From the NCBI RefSeq assembly GCF_014650055.1, contig NZ_BMUF01000001.1, positions 434,001 through 498,000 of the forward strand: a stretch of 64,000 bases of DNA. The letters run 5' to 3'. The translations under genes were made by a program, and so were the position numbers. Under the pieces are notes generated by a model, which saw only the letters and a list, made by a program, of their open reading frames with translations, was not told the DNA's origin and did no database searches. Shown here one piece after another: positions 50,764 to 59,746 of the stretch (positions are counted from its first letter, which is position 1; every line of letters starts with the position of its first letter). Origin of the DNA: Streptomyces malachitofuscus. Lineage in GTDB: Bacteria > Actinomycetota > Actinomycetes > Streptomycetales > Streptomycetaceae.

Positions 50764-52131
50764 TCAGGCCTGGGCGGCCGGTTCCTCCTCCGTCGGCTCC
50801 TCCGGGAGGAACGCCGGCAGCCACTCCTCCAGTTCCTCCCGCAGCCGCACCGTCGCCCCCAACTGACAGAGCACACCGATGGTGCTCAGAGTCACCCGGT
50901 GGATCAGCAGATAGGCCGGGGGAAGGTTGAGCTGCTTGGCCAGTTGGGAGGCGGGGGAGCGGGGGTCGGCGATCCGGGCCGCCTGGCTCCGCATCCAGCC
51001 GCGGCTGAAGGTGAACTCCTCCGCCCGCGCCGGTTCGATGATCGGCAGGAGGTACTCCAGGACGGCGTCGGGGTCCAGCTCTATGGACTCCTTGACGAAG
51101 CCCTCCGTGCAGAGCATCTCGTAGACCGCCTCGGCCTCGCCGTCCAGCGTCATGCGCAGGGCCTCGCCGATGGGCTCGGGCAGACCCCCCGGAAGGCGGT
51201 CGACCGTCCCGAAGTCCAGTACGCCGAGGCGCCAGTCGTCCTCGCCCTCCGGACCGCCGGGCAGCAGACGGAAGTTGCCCGGATGCGGATCGGCGTGCAG
51301 CAGACCGGTGCGGGCGGGGCCGGAGAACAGGAAGCGCGCCAGGAGCTGGCCGGCCCGGTCGCGTTGCGCCTCGGTACCGCCCGAGATGATCTCCGACAGT
51401 GGGACGCCGTCCATCCACTCGGTGATCAGCACCTGCTCGCACTGATGGACCACGTCCGGCACGACGACATCGGGGTCGCCGCCGAACTCCTCGGCGTGGG
51501 CCCGCTGCGCCTGGGCCTCCAGCTCGTAGTCCAGCTCTTCCGAGACTCGGTCCTTCAGCTCCGTGATCAGCGGTTTGACGTCCATGCCGGGGACGAGCGG
51601 GCCCAGCAGACGGGCGAAGCGGCTCAGCTGGTTCAGGTCGGACAGCAGGGCCTCGCCGGCGCCCGGGTACTGCACCTTGACCGCCACCTCGCGGCCGTCG
51701 TGCCACACCGCCCGGTGCACCTGGCCGATGGAGGCCGCCGCGGAGGGCTTGTCCTCGAACTCCAGGAACAGCTTCTGCCAGCCTTCCCCCAGCCGCTCAT
51801 CCAGCACCGCGTGCACGGTACGGGTCGGCATCGGCGGGGCCGCCTCCTGAAGCTTGGTCAGCGCCGCGCGATAGGGGCCGGCGACCTCCTCCGGCAGGGC
51901 CGACTCGAAGACCGACAGGGCCTGCCCGAACTTCATCGCACCGCCCTTGAGCTCGCCGAGCACCTTGAAGAGCTGCTCGGCGGTGCGCTGCTGAAGCTCA
52001 CGGCCGACGATCTCCGCGGACTCGCCCACGATCCGCTTGCCGAGCCCCCATGTCGCCCGCCCGGCGAAACCGAGCGGGAGCGCGGCCAGCTTGGCGGTTC
52101 GGGTGACCGCCTTCCGCGGAAGATCAGACAT
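50764..52131 (-). CDS. ABC1/UbiB-family atypical kinase (AarF-like)
   Basis: 455-residue ABC1 (ADCK/UbiB) protein. N-terminal KxGQ motif in AMKFGQALSVFE, Ala-rich nucleotide loop ASIGQVHRA, VKVQYPG (Lys), ELDYELEAQ, catalytic HADPHPGNF and LDFGTVD (metal Asp). In quinone-making bacteria UbiB supports ubiquinone synthesis; here a role with menaquinone or another lipid is only inferred. ATG 52131 overlaps the 3' end of the ThiF-like gene by 8 bp, and GGAGGG precedes it, so the two are coupled. Confidence 0.93.
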   Translation of the reverse strand: MSDLPRKAVTRTAKLAALPLGFAGRATWGLGKRIVGESAEIVGRELQQRTAEQLFKVLGELKGGAMKFGQALSVFESALPEEVAGPYRAALTKLQEAAPPMPTRTVHAVLDERLGEGWQKLFLEFEDKPSAAASIGQVHRAVWHDGREVAVKVQYPGAGEALLSDLNQLSRFARLLGPLVPGMDVKPLITELKDRVSEELDYELEAQAQRAHAEEFGGDPDVVVPDVVHQCEQVLITEWMDGVPLSEIISGGTEAQRDRAGQLLARFLFSGPARTGLLHADPHPGNFRLLPGGPEGEDDWRLGVLDFGTVDRLPGGLPEPIGEALRMTLDGEAEAVYEMLCTEGFVKESIELDPDAVLEYLLPIIEPARAEEFTFSRGWMRSQAARIADPRSPASQLAKQLNLPPAYLLIHRVTLSTIGVLCQLGATVRLREELEEWLPAFLPEEPTEEEPAAQA

Positions 52132-53389
52132 GCGCCCTCCAAGTACCTGCCGGCCGCTCCGTGTCCGCCTGTCGGCGCACCGTCTCCGACGACCCCTGCA
52201 CGGCCATTGTCTCGTGCGACCCCCCGGCTCCGGGGGTGTGTTCTCCCTTACCTTTCTCCCGGCTCCCTTTGTCCGGGATTCGTCCCTCGTCCTTCTCCTC
52301 GGTCCGCCCGGCGGCCCCGCACGGGCAGGCGGGATGCGGCCACACCGGCCGCGCCCGCCAGTGCAGACCGGGAACGGACACCTCCCAGCGTGCACCGGCG
52401 CTGGACGGAACCCGGCCGTCCAGGAAGGCGAGCGCGTGCGTCGCTGCCAGTCCGGCCACCGTAGTGGCCAGGGCCAGATCGCAGGCTCCCACTCTGCGCT
52501 GCCGGCCGGAGCGCCACTGGGCGATCAGTCGCGGCCAGGTCGGGTCCCGGTCGACGCGGTCCTGCTGAAGACAGCCGGCACAGCCCGTTTCGCCGGGCAG
52601 GACGAGCGGGCCGACCACACCGGTTCCCTCCACCACACCGACATGAAGATGCGGAGTGCCCGAGGACACAAGACCTTCGGCGGCGGACGGATCGGGAGCG
52701 TACACGGCCACGTCGTCCCGAGGGGCGAGGACCACCAGGGAGAACCCCGGGTCGCTCGCGTCGAGGGGCGACCGGGCGGTCCGGCGCGGCGGCCGGCCGG
52801 GTGCGGCCCGGCGCACCGCGCCGCGGGCCGCCTCGTCCCTGCGGTCGCCGACGGCTTCGGCGGGCAGCCCGCCCGGCGCGACGTCCCACGGCTCGACCCG
52901 CCCGACGTCACGCACCTCCACCCCGCCCACTCCGGCTCCCGACAGCAGCGCCGCGAGCACCCCGCCCACCCGGCCCGCGCCCCGCACCTGCACCCGCATG
53001 CTGCGGCGCGCCGCCAGCCGGCGCAGCGGATCGCCCGGTTCGGAGGTGGTCAGGGCGAGGGAGGCCAGGTCGGGACGGAGCCGGTCGAGGACCTCGGGGG
53101 TGTCGCGCAGGGCGTCGGCGTCCGGTCCGCCGCCCCGGGAGTCGTCCAGGAGCCCGGCCCGCGACAGCCGCCGTACGAGCAGGTCGACATGACCCTCGGG
53201 CAGATCCATGCGCCGCCCTTCCTCGCGCAGGAGACCGAGGCCGCGGGTGCCGTCGAGCAGGTCCAGGAAGCTGCCCGTCGCCGTGTCCATCGGGCCCAGC
53301 GTCAGCGCGTGGGCCGGAGTCATACCGAACTGCACGGTGTTGAGATCGCGCCACCCGCGCCTGAGCGCGGGCTTGACCATCGGATGCAT
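52124..53389 (-). CDS. ThiF/E1-like family protein (TOMM cyclodehydratase-like), degenerate adenylation motif
   Basis: 421 residues. N-terminal region (VKPALRRGWRDLNTVQFGMT, LLDGTRGLGLLREEG) resembles the leader-binding part of TOMM cyclodehydratase E1 proteins; the Rossmann region has VRGAGRVGGVLAALL but the usual SNLxRQ Arg motif is replaced by PWDVAPGGL. Zinc cysteines CAGC and CPCG and the DRDPTWPRL motif are present. No TOMM precursor or oxidase is nearby, so it may have another role. ATG 53389 chosen; ATG 53380 possible. Its 3' end overlaps the ABC1 kinase gene. Confidence 0.83.
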   Translation of the reverse strand: MHPMVKPALRRGWRDLNTVQFGMTPAHALTLGPMDTATGSFLDLLDGTRGLGLLREEGRRMDLPEGHVDLLVRRLSRAGLLDDSRGGGPDADALRDTPEVLDRLRPDLASLALTTSEPGDPLRRLAARRSMRVQVRGAGRVGGVLAALLSGAGVGGVEVRDVGRVEPWDVAPGGLPAEAVGDRRDEAARGAVRRAAPGRPPRRTARSPLDASDPGFSLVVLAPRDDVAVYAPDPSAAEGLVSSGTPHLHVGVVEGTGVVGPLVLPGETGCAGCLQQDRVDRDPTWPRLIAQWRSGRQRRVGACDLALATTVAGLAATHALAFLDGRVPSSAGARWEVSVPGLHWRARPVWPHPACPCGAAGRTEEKDEGRIPDKGSREKGKGEHTPGAGGSHETMAVQGSSETVRRQADTERPAGTWRAHV

Positions 53390-53605
53390 GACAGGCCCCC
53401 GTATCTGCTGGATCGTCCCCGTGGCCGGCCGGGCCCGGTCGCGCTCCGGCCGACACATGCCAGCATGCCGGGACCCGGCCGAGGCCGCCGAAAGTTGTCC
53501 ACAGGTGCCGGAATTCGTCGTACAAATCCGGCGCACGGTGGTGGGATCGACATGGAACCGTCCCGGAGTCAAGACTTCCCCGTGGACAGCGGGTACGGTC
53601 GGGGC

Positions 53606-54199
53606 GTGCCCGCCGACCCACTGCACCGCGCCGGAAAGTCACAGCGCAGCACGAGCCAGCCGACGAACGGCTCACGGGCGAGCGCGATCGAGGTCCGCAG
53701 GAGCGCCCGTCGACGCAGAACGGTCTCCGCGTACCGCGAGGGCGATCGCACCGTGGTGCTCATCCCCGCCCGGATGTCCGAGGCGGAGGAGCAGCGCTGG
53801 GTGAACGTCATGCTCGACAAGCTGGCCGCCCAGGAGAGCAAACGCGCGCTCGGGGACACGGAGCTGGCCGAGCGCGCCAGGCGACTGTCGGGACAGTACT
53901 TCGACGGGCGGGCCAGGCCGGCCTCCGTGCGCTGGGTGACCAACCAGAACACGCGCTGGGGCTCGTGCACCCCGTCCGAGGGCAGCATCCGTCTGTCGCA
54001 CCGGCTGCAGGGCATGCCCGACTACGTCGTCGACTACGTCCTCTGCCACGAGCTGGCGCATCTGCTGGTGCCCGGGCACGGGCCCCGCTTCTGGCGGCTG
54101 CTGGAGGCGTACCCCAAGACGGAACGGGCCCGCGGCTATCTCGAAGGTGTGGTCGCGGCCGACCGACTGCCGCACGTGCCCGGTGCGCGCGATGCGTGA
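53606..54199 (+). CDS. M48-type (YgjP/DUF45-like) zinc metallopeptidase domain protein
   Basis: 197 residues with the YgjP-type signature: RWGSCTPSEGSIRLSHRL, then YVLCHELAHLLVPGHGPRFW (HExxH plus a later His ligand). Probably cytosolic, role unclear; relatives sit beside restriction systems or stand alone. GTG 53606 is favoured because TACGGT lies six bases upstream (leaderless pattern); ATG 53552 is an in-frame alternative without a ribosome site. Divergent from the ThiF-like gene. Confidence 0.88.
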   Translation: MPADPLHRAGKSQRSTSQPTNGSRASAIEVRRSARRRRTVSAYREGDRTVVLIPARMSEAEEQRWVNVMLDKLAAQESKRALGDTELAERARRLSGQYFDGRARPASVRWVTNQNTRWGSCTPSEGSIRLSHRLQGMPDYVVDYVLCHELAHLLVPGHGPRFWRLLEAYPKTERARGYLEGVVAADRLPHVPGARDA

Positions 54200-54334
54200 G
54201 CCGCGCCCCGCATGAGCGCACCGTAGGCCGTGCACGCGTTGTGTACCGGCTCTGTACCGACTTCATCCGGTGTCGGAGTTTGCCGTTAGCCTGGCGCGAC
54301 GCACTCACATTCGGGATGGGGGACGGTCGTACGT

Positions 54335-56062
54335 ATGGCCAGGGAATTCCAACGCGGCCACAAGGCCAGGATCAGTGACCTCACCGCGGGCACGGATCTG
54401 TACGTAGGTGTGCAGATCTCCGGCCCGGGGCTGACCTTCGACATCAGCTGCTTCGGTCTCGACGCCGACGAACGGCTCTCGGACGACCGCTACTTCGTCT
54501 TCTTCAACCAGCCGAAGTCTCCTGAGGAGTCCATTCAGCTCCTGGGCGCCCAGGCGGGGGACACGGAGTCCTTCCGTGTGACGCTGGACCGGATCCCGCA
54601 GCAGATCAAGAAGCTGTCCTTCACGGCGACGATCGACGGCGCCGGGCAGATGTCCCAGGTCGGCCCCGGATACATCCGCATCGTCGCGGGCGGCGAGGAA
54701 GTGGCCCGGTACCCGTTCAGCGGATCGGAGTTCTCCACCGAGCGGGCCGTGATGCTCGGCGACTTCTACTTCAAGGACGTGTGGCGGTTCGCCGCCGTCG
54801 GGCAGGGCTTCGACGGCGGGCTCGACGCGCTGCTGAGGAACTTCGGCGGTGAGGTGGCCGAGGACGAGCCGGCTGCCGCGCAGCAGCAGCCGGCGGCCGG
54901 CGGAGCCACGCCCGGCTTCGCGCCGCCCGCCCAGGCCGCCGCGCCGCCCGCGTTCGGCGCACCCGCCGGTGGGCCCGCACCCGCTCCGGCCCCCGCGCCG
55001 GCCCCGGCTCCCGCGCCCCAGCCCGCCGCACAGGGTTTCGCGCCGCCTCCGGGTACCACTCCGCCTCCCGCGCCCGCGCCCTCCGCGCCGCCGGTGCACT
55101 CGGCGCCGACGATCGTCGCGCCCATGGGCACCCCGCCCGGCGGCTCCCCCGTACCGCCCCCGGCACCGGCACCCGCGCCTCCCGGCCAGCAGCCGCCGTA
55201 CGGTCAGCCCGCCCCGCCGCCGCCCGGCTACGGGCAGCCCCAGGCACCGCAGGCCCCGGCCCCGCCGCCCGGCTACGGGCAGCCCACGCCCCCTCCCGGT
55301 TACGGACAGCAGCCCCCGCCCGGACAGGTGCCCCACCAGCAGGCCCCCTACGGCGCTCCGCAGGGGGCGCCCCAGGGCATGCCCCAGGGCGCACCGCAGG
55401 GCCCCGGCGTGATGGGCGCGCTCCAGCAGTTCAAGGAGACGCCCACCGGACAGCGCTGGACGCAGCAGAACAAGAAGCTCGTCCGCGCGGACCTCGGCAT
55501 CGGCGGAATGCCCGTGCTGGCCCGGCAGGGCAGCATGGTGCTCTACCAGGGCAAGGTCGACTTCAGCTACAAGGGCGCCGGGTTCTCCGGCCGCATCGTG
55601 GGCAACGCCACCGGCCAGGAGATGCAGCTGATGCGCTGCACCGGCCAGGGGCAGGTGTTCTTCGCCGAGAATTCCACGATGCTGCACCCGATCGAGCTCC
55701 AGGGCGACGCCGTGTGCGTCTCCGCGGAGAACGTCCTCGCCTTCGACGAGACCCTCCAGTACGAGGTCCGCCGCATCGAGGGGCACGGCATCCCCGGCGG
55801 GGCGCTGTTCACGATGCAGTTCCAGGGCACCGGCACGATCGTCGTGAAGACCCACGGCACGCCCGTGGTGCTGCCGGTCACGCCCACCACGTTCGCCGAC
55901 TGCAACGCCGTGGTCGCCTGGTCGGCCGCTTCCCAGGTGGTCGTCTCCAGCCAGGTGAGGATGCGCCGCAACTCCTACCCCGGCGACACCGGGGAGAGCG
56001 TCAACCTCCAGTTCCGGGGCGCACCCGGCAACTTCATCGTCGTCCAGCCGTACGAGATCTGA
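54335..56062 (+). CDS. TerD-AIM24 fusion protein with Pro/Ala-rich linker
   Basis: 575 residues in three parts. Residues 1-170: TerD domain, a calcium-binding fold of the tellurite/stress system (GLTFDISCFGLDADERLSDD; YPFSGSEFSTERAVMLGDFY). Residues 180-355: linker of Pro, Ala and Gln with several PPPGYGQP repeats. Residues 365-575: AIM24 domain, a beta-helix named after a mitochondrial protein (IGGMPVLARQGSMVLYQGKV; YPGDTGESVNLQFRG). The message probably starts near 54299 from TAGCCT (54287-54292). Two AIM24 genes follow in the same operon. Function of the set unknown. Confidence 0.92.
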   Translation: MAREFQRGHKARISDLTAGTDLYVGVQISGPGLTFDISCFGLDADERLSDDRYFVFFNQPKSPEESIQLLGAQAGDTESFRVTLDRIPQQIKKLSFTATIDGAGQMSQVGPGYIRIVAGGEEVARYPFSGSEFSTERAVMLGDFYFKDVWRFAAVGQGFDGGLDALLRNFGGEVAEDEPAAAQQQPAAGGATPGFAPPAQAAAPPAFGAPAGGPAPAPAPAPAPAPAPQPAAQGFAPPPGTTPPPAPAPSAPPVHSAPTIVAPMGTPPGGSPVPPPAPAPAPPGQQPPYGQPAPPPPGYGQPQAPQAPAPPPGYGQPTPPPGYGQQPPPGQVPHQQAPYGAPQGAPQGMPQGAPQGPGVMGALQQFKETPTGQRWTQQNKKLVRADLGIGGMPVLARQGSMVLYQGKVDFSYKGAGFSGRIVGNATGQEMQLMRCTGQGQVFFAENSTMLHPIELQGDAVCVSAENVLAFDETLQYEVRRIEGHGIPGGALFTMQFQGTGTIVVKTHGTPVVLPVTPTTFADCNAVVAWSAASQVVVSSQVRMRRNSYPGDTGESVNLQFRGAPGNFIVVQPYEI

Positions 56063-56073
56063 GGGAGCCCGTC

Positions 56074-56754
56074 ATGAACCAGCCACTCGCGGGCTACGCC
56101 CCCGCCCCCGTCACCGCCCGCATGGAGAACCACGGCAACCACATGCTGAAGGTCGCCATGCAGACCGGCCACGACCTTCTCGCGCGCGTCGGCTCGATGG
56201 TCGCCTACGAAGGGTTCGTCCAGTACGAGCCCAACCCGCCGGCCGTCCGCCAGATCGCCAAGGACTGGCTCACCGGTGAGGGCGCGCCCCTGATGAAGTG
56301 CTCGGGCGACGGCCTGCTCTACCTCGCCGACTACGGCGCCAACGTCGTCGTGATCAACCTCAACGGCGACGGCATCTCCGTCAACGCCACCAATCTGCTC
56401 GCCTTCGACGCCCATCTGACCTGGGGCGTGGAGCGGGTCAAGGGCCTGGCGAAGTTCGCCGGACAGGGCCTGTGGAACACCAAGATCTCCGGGCAGGGCT
56501 GGGTCGCGCTGACCTCGCGCGGCAAGCCGATCGTCGTCGACTGCGGCGGTGGCGACGACGAGACGTACGTCGACCCGGACGCCCTGGTCGCCTGGTCCCC
56601 GAACCTCAAGGTGAAGGGCAAGCGCAGCTTCCGCGCCCAGTCGCTGATCGGCCGCGGCAGCGGCGAGGCCTACCAGATGGCCTTCTCCGGTCAGGGCATC
56701 GTCGTCGTCCAGCCCAGTGAGGACAGCACCGACCGTCTCCGGGTCCGGGGCTGA
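56074..56754 (+). CDS. AIM24 family protein (second of three)
   Basis: 226 residues, a single AIM24 domain: KVAMQTGHDLLARVGSMVAY, MKCSGDGLLYLADYGANVVV and GEAYQMAFSGQGIVVVQPSE. No membrane or signal segment. ATG 56074 follows GAGGGAG, 11 bp after the TerD-AIM24 stop; operon certain. Paralogous to its neighbours but well diverged, so the three probably form distinct subunits. Confidence 0.92.
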   Translation: MNQPLAGYAPAPVTARMENHGNHMLKVAMQTGHDLLARVGSMVAYEGFVQYEPNPPAVRQIAKDWLTGEGAPLMKCSGDGLLYLADYGANVVVINLNGDGISVNATNLLAFDAHLTWGVERVKGLAKFAGQGLWNTKISGQGWVALTSRGKPIVVDCGGGDDETYVDPDALVAWSPNLKVKGKRSFRAQSLIGRGSGEAYQMAFSGQGIVVVQPSEDSTDRLRVRG

Positions 56755-56771
56755 GGGGGAGCAACCACATC

Positions 56772-57527
56772 ATGCAGAGCCCGCTTTTCGCCTTCAACGA
56801 GCAGCAGACCCAGGACCGCTGGAGCCTGCAGAACCAGCAGATGCTCCGCGTGGGTCTCGAAGGCCACGACGACGTCCTCGCCCGCAAGGGCACCATGGTC
56901 GCCTATCAGGGACTCGTCGAGTTCGACGCCGAGTTCCAGAGCAGCGGCGCGTCACGCGCGCGTGCGCAGACCGGTGAGGGACTCGACCTGATGCGCTGCC
57001 ACGGGCAGGGCACCGTCTACCTCGCCAACCTCGCCCAGCGCATCCACATCATGGAGGTGGAGGGCGACGGGCTGACGGTCGACAGCAGCTATGTGCTCGC
57101 GATGGACTCCTCACTGCACCACGAGGTCATCGCCGTCGACAGCCTGTACGGCATCTCCGGCTCGGGGAAGTACCAGCTCAACATCACCGGCCGCGGCAAG
57201 GTCGCCCTGATGACCTCCGGCATGCCGCTGCTGATGCAGGTGACGCCGGACAAGTACGTCAACTGCGACGCCGACGCGATCGTCGCCTGGTCCACCTCCC
57301 TGCGGGTGCAGATGCAGGCGCAGACCCACTCCTCCGGGGTGTGGCGGCGCCGCGGCAACACCGGTGAGGGCTGGGAGCTCAGCTTCATGGGCAGCGGCTT
57401 CGCGCTCGTCCAGCCCAGCGAGCTGCTGCCGCCGCAGAACGCCCAGATCGGCTCGGGTCTCTCCGCGCAGTACGGCATGGGGCAGCAGGGTGCCCGCGGC
57501 CAGAACCAGGGCAACGTCTGGAGCTGA
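56772..57527 (+). CDS. AIM24 family protein (third of three)
   Basis: 251 residues, an AIM24 domain with an N-terminal SLQNQQMLRVGLEGHDDVLA, the shared ARKGTMVAYQG core, RRRGNTGEGWELSFMGSGFA and a Gly/Gln-rich tail (GMGQQGARGQNQGN). ATG 56772 follows GAGGGGAG. The operon ends at a 16-bp hairpin. Confidence 0.92.
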   Translation: MQSPLFAFNEQQTQDRWSLQNQQMLRVGLEGHDDVLARKGTMVAYQGLVEFDAEFQSSGASRARAQTGEGLDLMRCHGQGTVYLANLAQRIHIMEVEGDGLTVDSSYVLAMDSSLHHEVIAVDSLYGISGSGKYQLNITGRGKVALMTSGMPLLMQVTPDKYVNCDADAIVAWSTSLRVQMQAQTHSSGVWRRRGNTGEGWELSFMGSGFALVQPSELLPPQNAQIGSGLSAQYGMGQQGARGQNQGNVWS

Positions 57528-57548
57528 CCGGCCCGTACCGGGACAGGA

Positions 57549-57582
57549 GTAAGGGGTGACCGCCACGGCGGTCACCCCTTAC
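57549..57582. terminator. Bidirectional terminator of the TerD-AIM24 operon
   Basis: Perfect 16-bp inverted repeat (57549-57564 with 57567-57582), between the converging AIM24 and Nudix genes. Confidence 0.88.
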
Positions 57583-57590
57583 GCGTGTCT

Positions 57591-58118
57591 TCAGACGCCG
57601 AGTCCGGCCCGGGTCGCCCCGAGGAGCCGGAGCACCGACGCGTCGGCCACGTCCGCGACCTCGTCGTAGGGGAACCAGCGCACGTCGAGGGACTCGTCGC
57701 TGATCGCGTGCACGGCGTCCGGTGGGGCCACGGCCGCGTACTGGACGTCGAAGTGCCAGTGGCAGGGCGGCGGGATCGGATGCCGGTCGAGGCGCACGGG
57801 CCCACCCGGCAGCAGCGTCAGGCCGGGGATGCCCGACTCCTCCGTCGCCTCGCGCAGGGCCGCGGCGGCGAGCGAGGCGTCCCCGGGCTCGCAGTGGCCG
57901 CCCATCTGGAGCCACATGCGCAGCTTCCTGTGCAGGGTCAGCAGCACCCGGCCGCGCTCCGGGTCGATCACCAGGGCGCTCGCCGTGACATGGCCGGCGT
58001 CGCAGGCCTTCCACACGCCGTCCGGATGGGCGGCGAGGTGCTCCAGATAGGTCTGACGCAGCTCCGCCTGGTCCTCGTACCCCTTGAGCACGAGGACCGC
58101 GTCGTCGTACAGGCTCAC
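57591..58118 (-). CDS. Nudix hydrolase
   Basis: 175 residues. Nudix box GGHCEPGDASLAAAALREAT-EESGI with the REATEE core intact and Asp in place of the usual first Glu. Substrate unknown; HWHFDVQYAAVAP is shared with actinobacterial Nudix proteins of this type. GTG 58118 overlaps the stop of the upstream zincin-like gene (GTGA), so the pair is coupled. Confidence 0.92.
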   Translation of the reverse strand: MSLYDDAVLVLKGYEDQAELRQTYLEHLAAHPDGVWKACDAGHVTASALVIDPERGRVLLTLHRKLRMWLQMGGHCEPGDASLAAAALREATEESGIPGLTLLPGGPVRLDRHPIPPPCHWHFDVQYAAVAPPDAVHAISDESLDVRWFPYDEVADVADASVLRLLGATRAGLGV

Positions 58119-59554
58119 TCGGTGCCGTCGCCCTCGTTCTTGCCCTCGCCCTCGTCCTTCTTCCTGAGGTCGGGCTTGTCGGCCGCCTCGCCGAGCATCT
58201 TGTCCAGCTCGGAGAAGTCGATCTGCTCACGGTGCACGAACCCGTCCGGGTCGTCCAGGTCGGTGGCCGTCGGCAGCATGTCCGGGTGCGCCCAGAGCGC
58301 GTCCCGGCCGTCGACCCCGCGCGCGTCGGTGAGCGAGGCCCACAGACGCGAGGCGTCACGCAGCCGGCGCGGACGCAGCTCCAGACCGATCAGCGTGGCG
58401 AACGTCTGCTCCGCCGGGCCGCCCGAGGCGCGGCGCCGGCGCAGCGTCTCGCGCAGCGCGTCGGCCGACGACAGCCGGGGCTTGGCCGCCGCGTGCACCA
58501 CCGCGTCCACCCAGCCCTCGACCAGTGCCAGCGCCGTCTCCAGACGGGCCAGGGCGGCCTTCTGCTCCGGCGTGTCCTCCGGCTGGAACATGCCCTGCTG
58601 GAGAGCCTCCTGCAGCTGCTCGGGGTTCTGCGGGTCGAACTGGCCGACGACGTCCTCGAGCTTGCCGGTGTCGACCTTGATGCCGCGGGCGTAGCCGTCG
58701 ACCGCGCCGAAGAGATGCGAGCGCAGCCACGGGACGTGCGCGAACAGGCGTTGGTGGGCGGCCTCGCGCAGGGCGAGATACAGCCGCACCTCCTCCCGGG
58801 GGACGCCCAGGTCCTTGCCGAAGGTCTCGATGTTCAGCGGCAGCAGCGCGGCCCGGCGGGCCGGGCCCAGCGGCAGGCCGATGTCGGACGAACCGACGAC
58901 CTCACCGGCGAGCACGCCGACGGCCTGCCCGATCTGCGTGCCGAACATGGCGCCGCCCATGGAGCGCATCATGCCGATCAGCGGGCCGGCCATGGCCTGC
59001 ATCTCCTCGGGCAGGACGTCGCCCATCGCGTTCCCGACGCGCTCGGCGACCGGGTCGACCAGCTCCCGCCATGCGGGAAGGGTGGCCTCGACCCACTCCG
59101 CGCGGCTCCAGGCCACGGCGGAGTTGGCGCCCGACGGCAGCGAGGTGGCGTCGTCCAGCCACAGGTCGGCCAGGCGGACGGCGTCCTCCACGGCCTTGCG
59201 GTCGGCCGGGCCGACGCTCGCGTCCTTGGACCCCTCCGCGGTGCCCTGGGAGACGGTCTGCCGGGCGATCTGTTTGGCCATGTCCCAGTTCACCGGCCCG
59301 CCCTCGTAGGAGAGCATCTGGCCGAGCTGCTGGAACGCGGCGCCCAGGTCGTTGGGGTTCAGCGATCCGAACATCGCGGCGAACGGATTGTCCGCACCGC
59401 CCGGGCCGCCAAAGCCTCCGGCTCCGGGCACGCCGAAACCGAACGGGTTGGCCGGGCCCTGACCACCGCCGCTCTGCGGGTCCTTCTTCTTGCCCTCGTC
59501 GCCGTCGTCCGGCTCCTCCGGCGGAAGGCCGAATCCGAATGGGGTGTCACTCAC
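58115..59554 (-). CDS. Zincin-like DUF2342 family protein (putative zinc-dependent metalloprotease)
   Basis: 479 residues. A disordered Gly/Phe/Pro-rich start (DTPFGFGLPPEEPDDGDEG; NPFGFGVPGAGGFGG) precedes the helical DUF2342/zincin_2 domain: EWVEATLPAWRELVDPVAER, LREAAHQRLFAHVPWLR (where a zinc motif would sit; it is not a clean HExxH) and GYARGIKVDTGKLEDV. Protease activity is by family name only. GTG 59554 follows GAGGAAT. Operon with the Nudix gene. Confidence 0.88.
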   Translation of the reverse strand: MSDTPFGFGLPPEEPDDGDEGKKKDPQSGGGQGPANPFGFGVPGAGGFGGPGGADNPFAAMFGSLNPNDLGAAFQQLGQMLSYEGGPVNWDMAKQIARQTVSQGTAEGSKDASVGPADRKAVEDAVRLADLWLDDATSLPSGANSAVAWSRAEWVEATLPAWRELVDPVAERVGNAMGDVLPEEMQAMAGPLIGMMRSMGGAMFGTQIGQAVGVLAGEVVGSSDIGLPLGPARRAALLPLNIETFGKDLGVPREEVRLYLALREAAHQRLFAHVPWLRSHLFGAVDGYARGIKVDTGKLEDVVGQFDPQNPEQLQEALQQGMFQPEDTPEQKAALARLETALALVEGWVDAVVHAAAKPRLSSADALRETLRRRRASGGPAEQTFATLIGLELRPRRLRDASRLWASLTDARGVDGRDALWAHPDMLPTATDLDDPDGFVHREQIDFSELDKMLGEAADKPDLRKKDEGEGKNEGDGTE

Positions 59555-59746
59555 GGGATTCCTCGGCTTGTAGGGCCGCCGGTTCTTTCCGGCGGCACGG
59601 CTGCCCGACAACACCACCCAGCGTAGACACCTGAAGCGGATCGGGCCTCGGTGCTTCGCCGACAGAAGGCCTGCGGCAGGATGGATGCCACCTGGTACGT
59701 ACGCGTCGCTTGCGCTCGTACTGAAGACAACCGCTGGAGACGCCCG

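Noticed and set aside
52037..53605. Upstream in-frame extension of the M48-type peptidase (720-codon frame)
   Set aside because: It lies antisense to the ThiF-like and ABC1 genes and has no domain; protein-like sequence begins only around 53552-53606.
53390..53605. Possible TOMM/RiPP precursor peptide beside the ThiF-like gene
   Set aside because: No short frame with a ribosome site and a Cys/Ser/Thr-rich core was found in this gap or in the flanking non-coding stretches.
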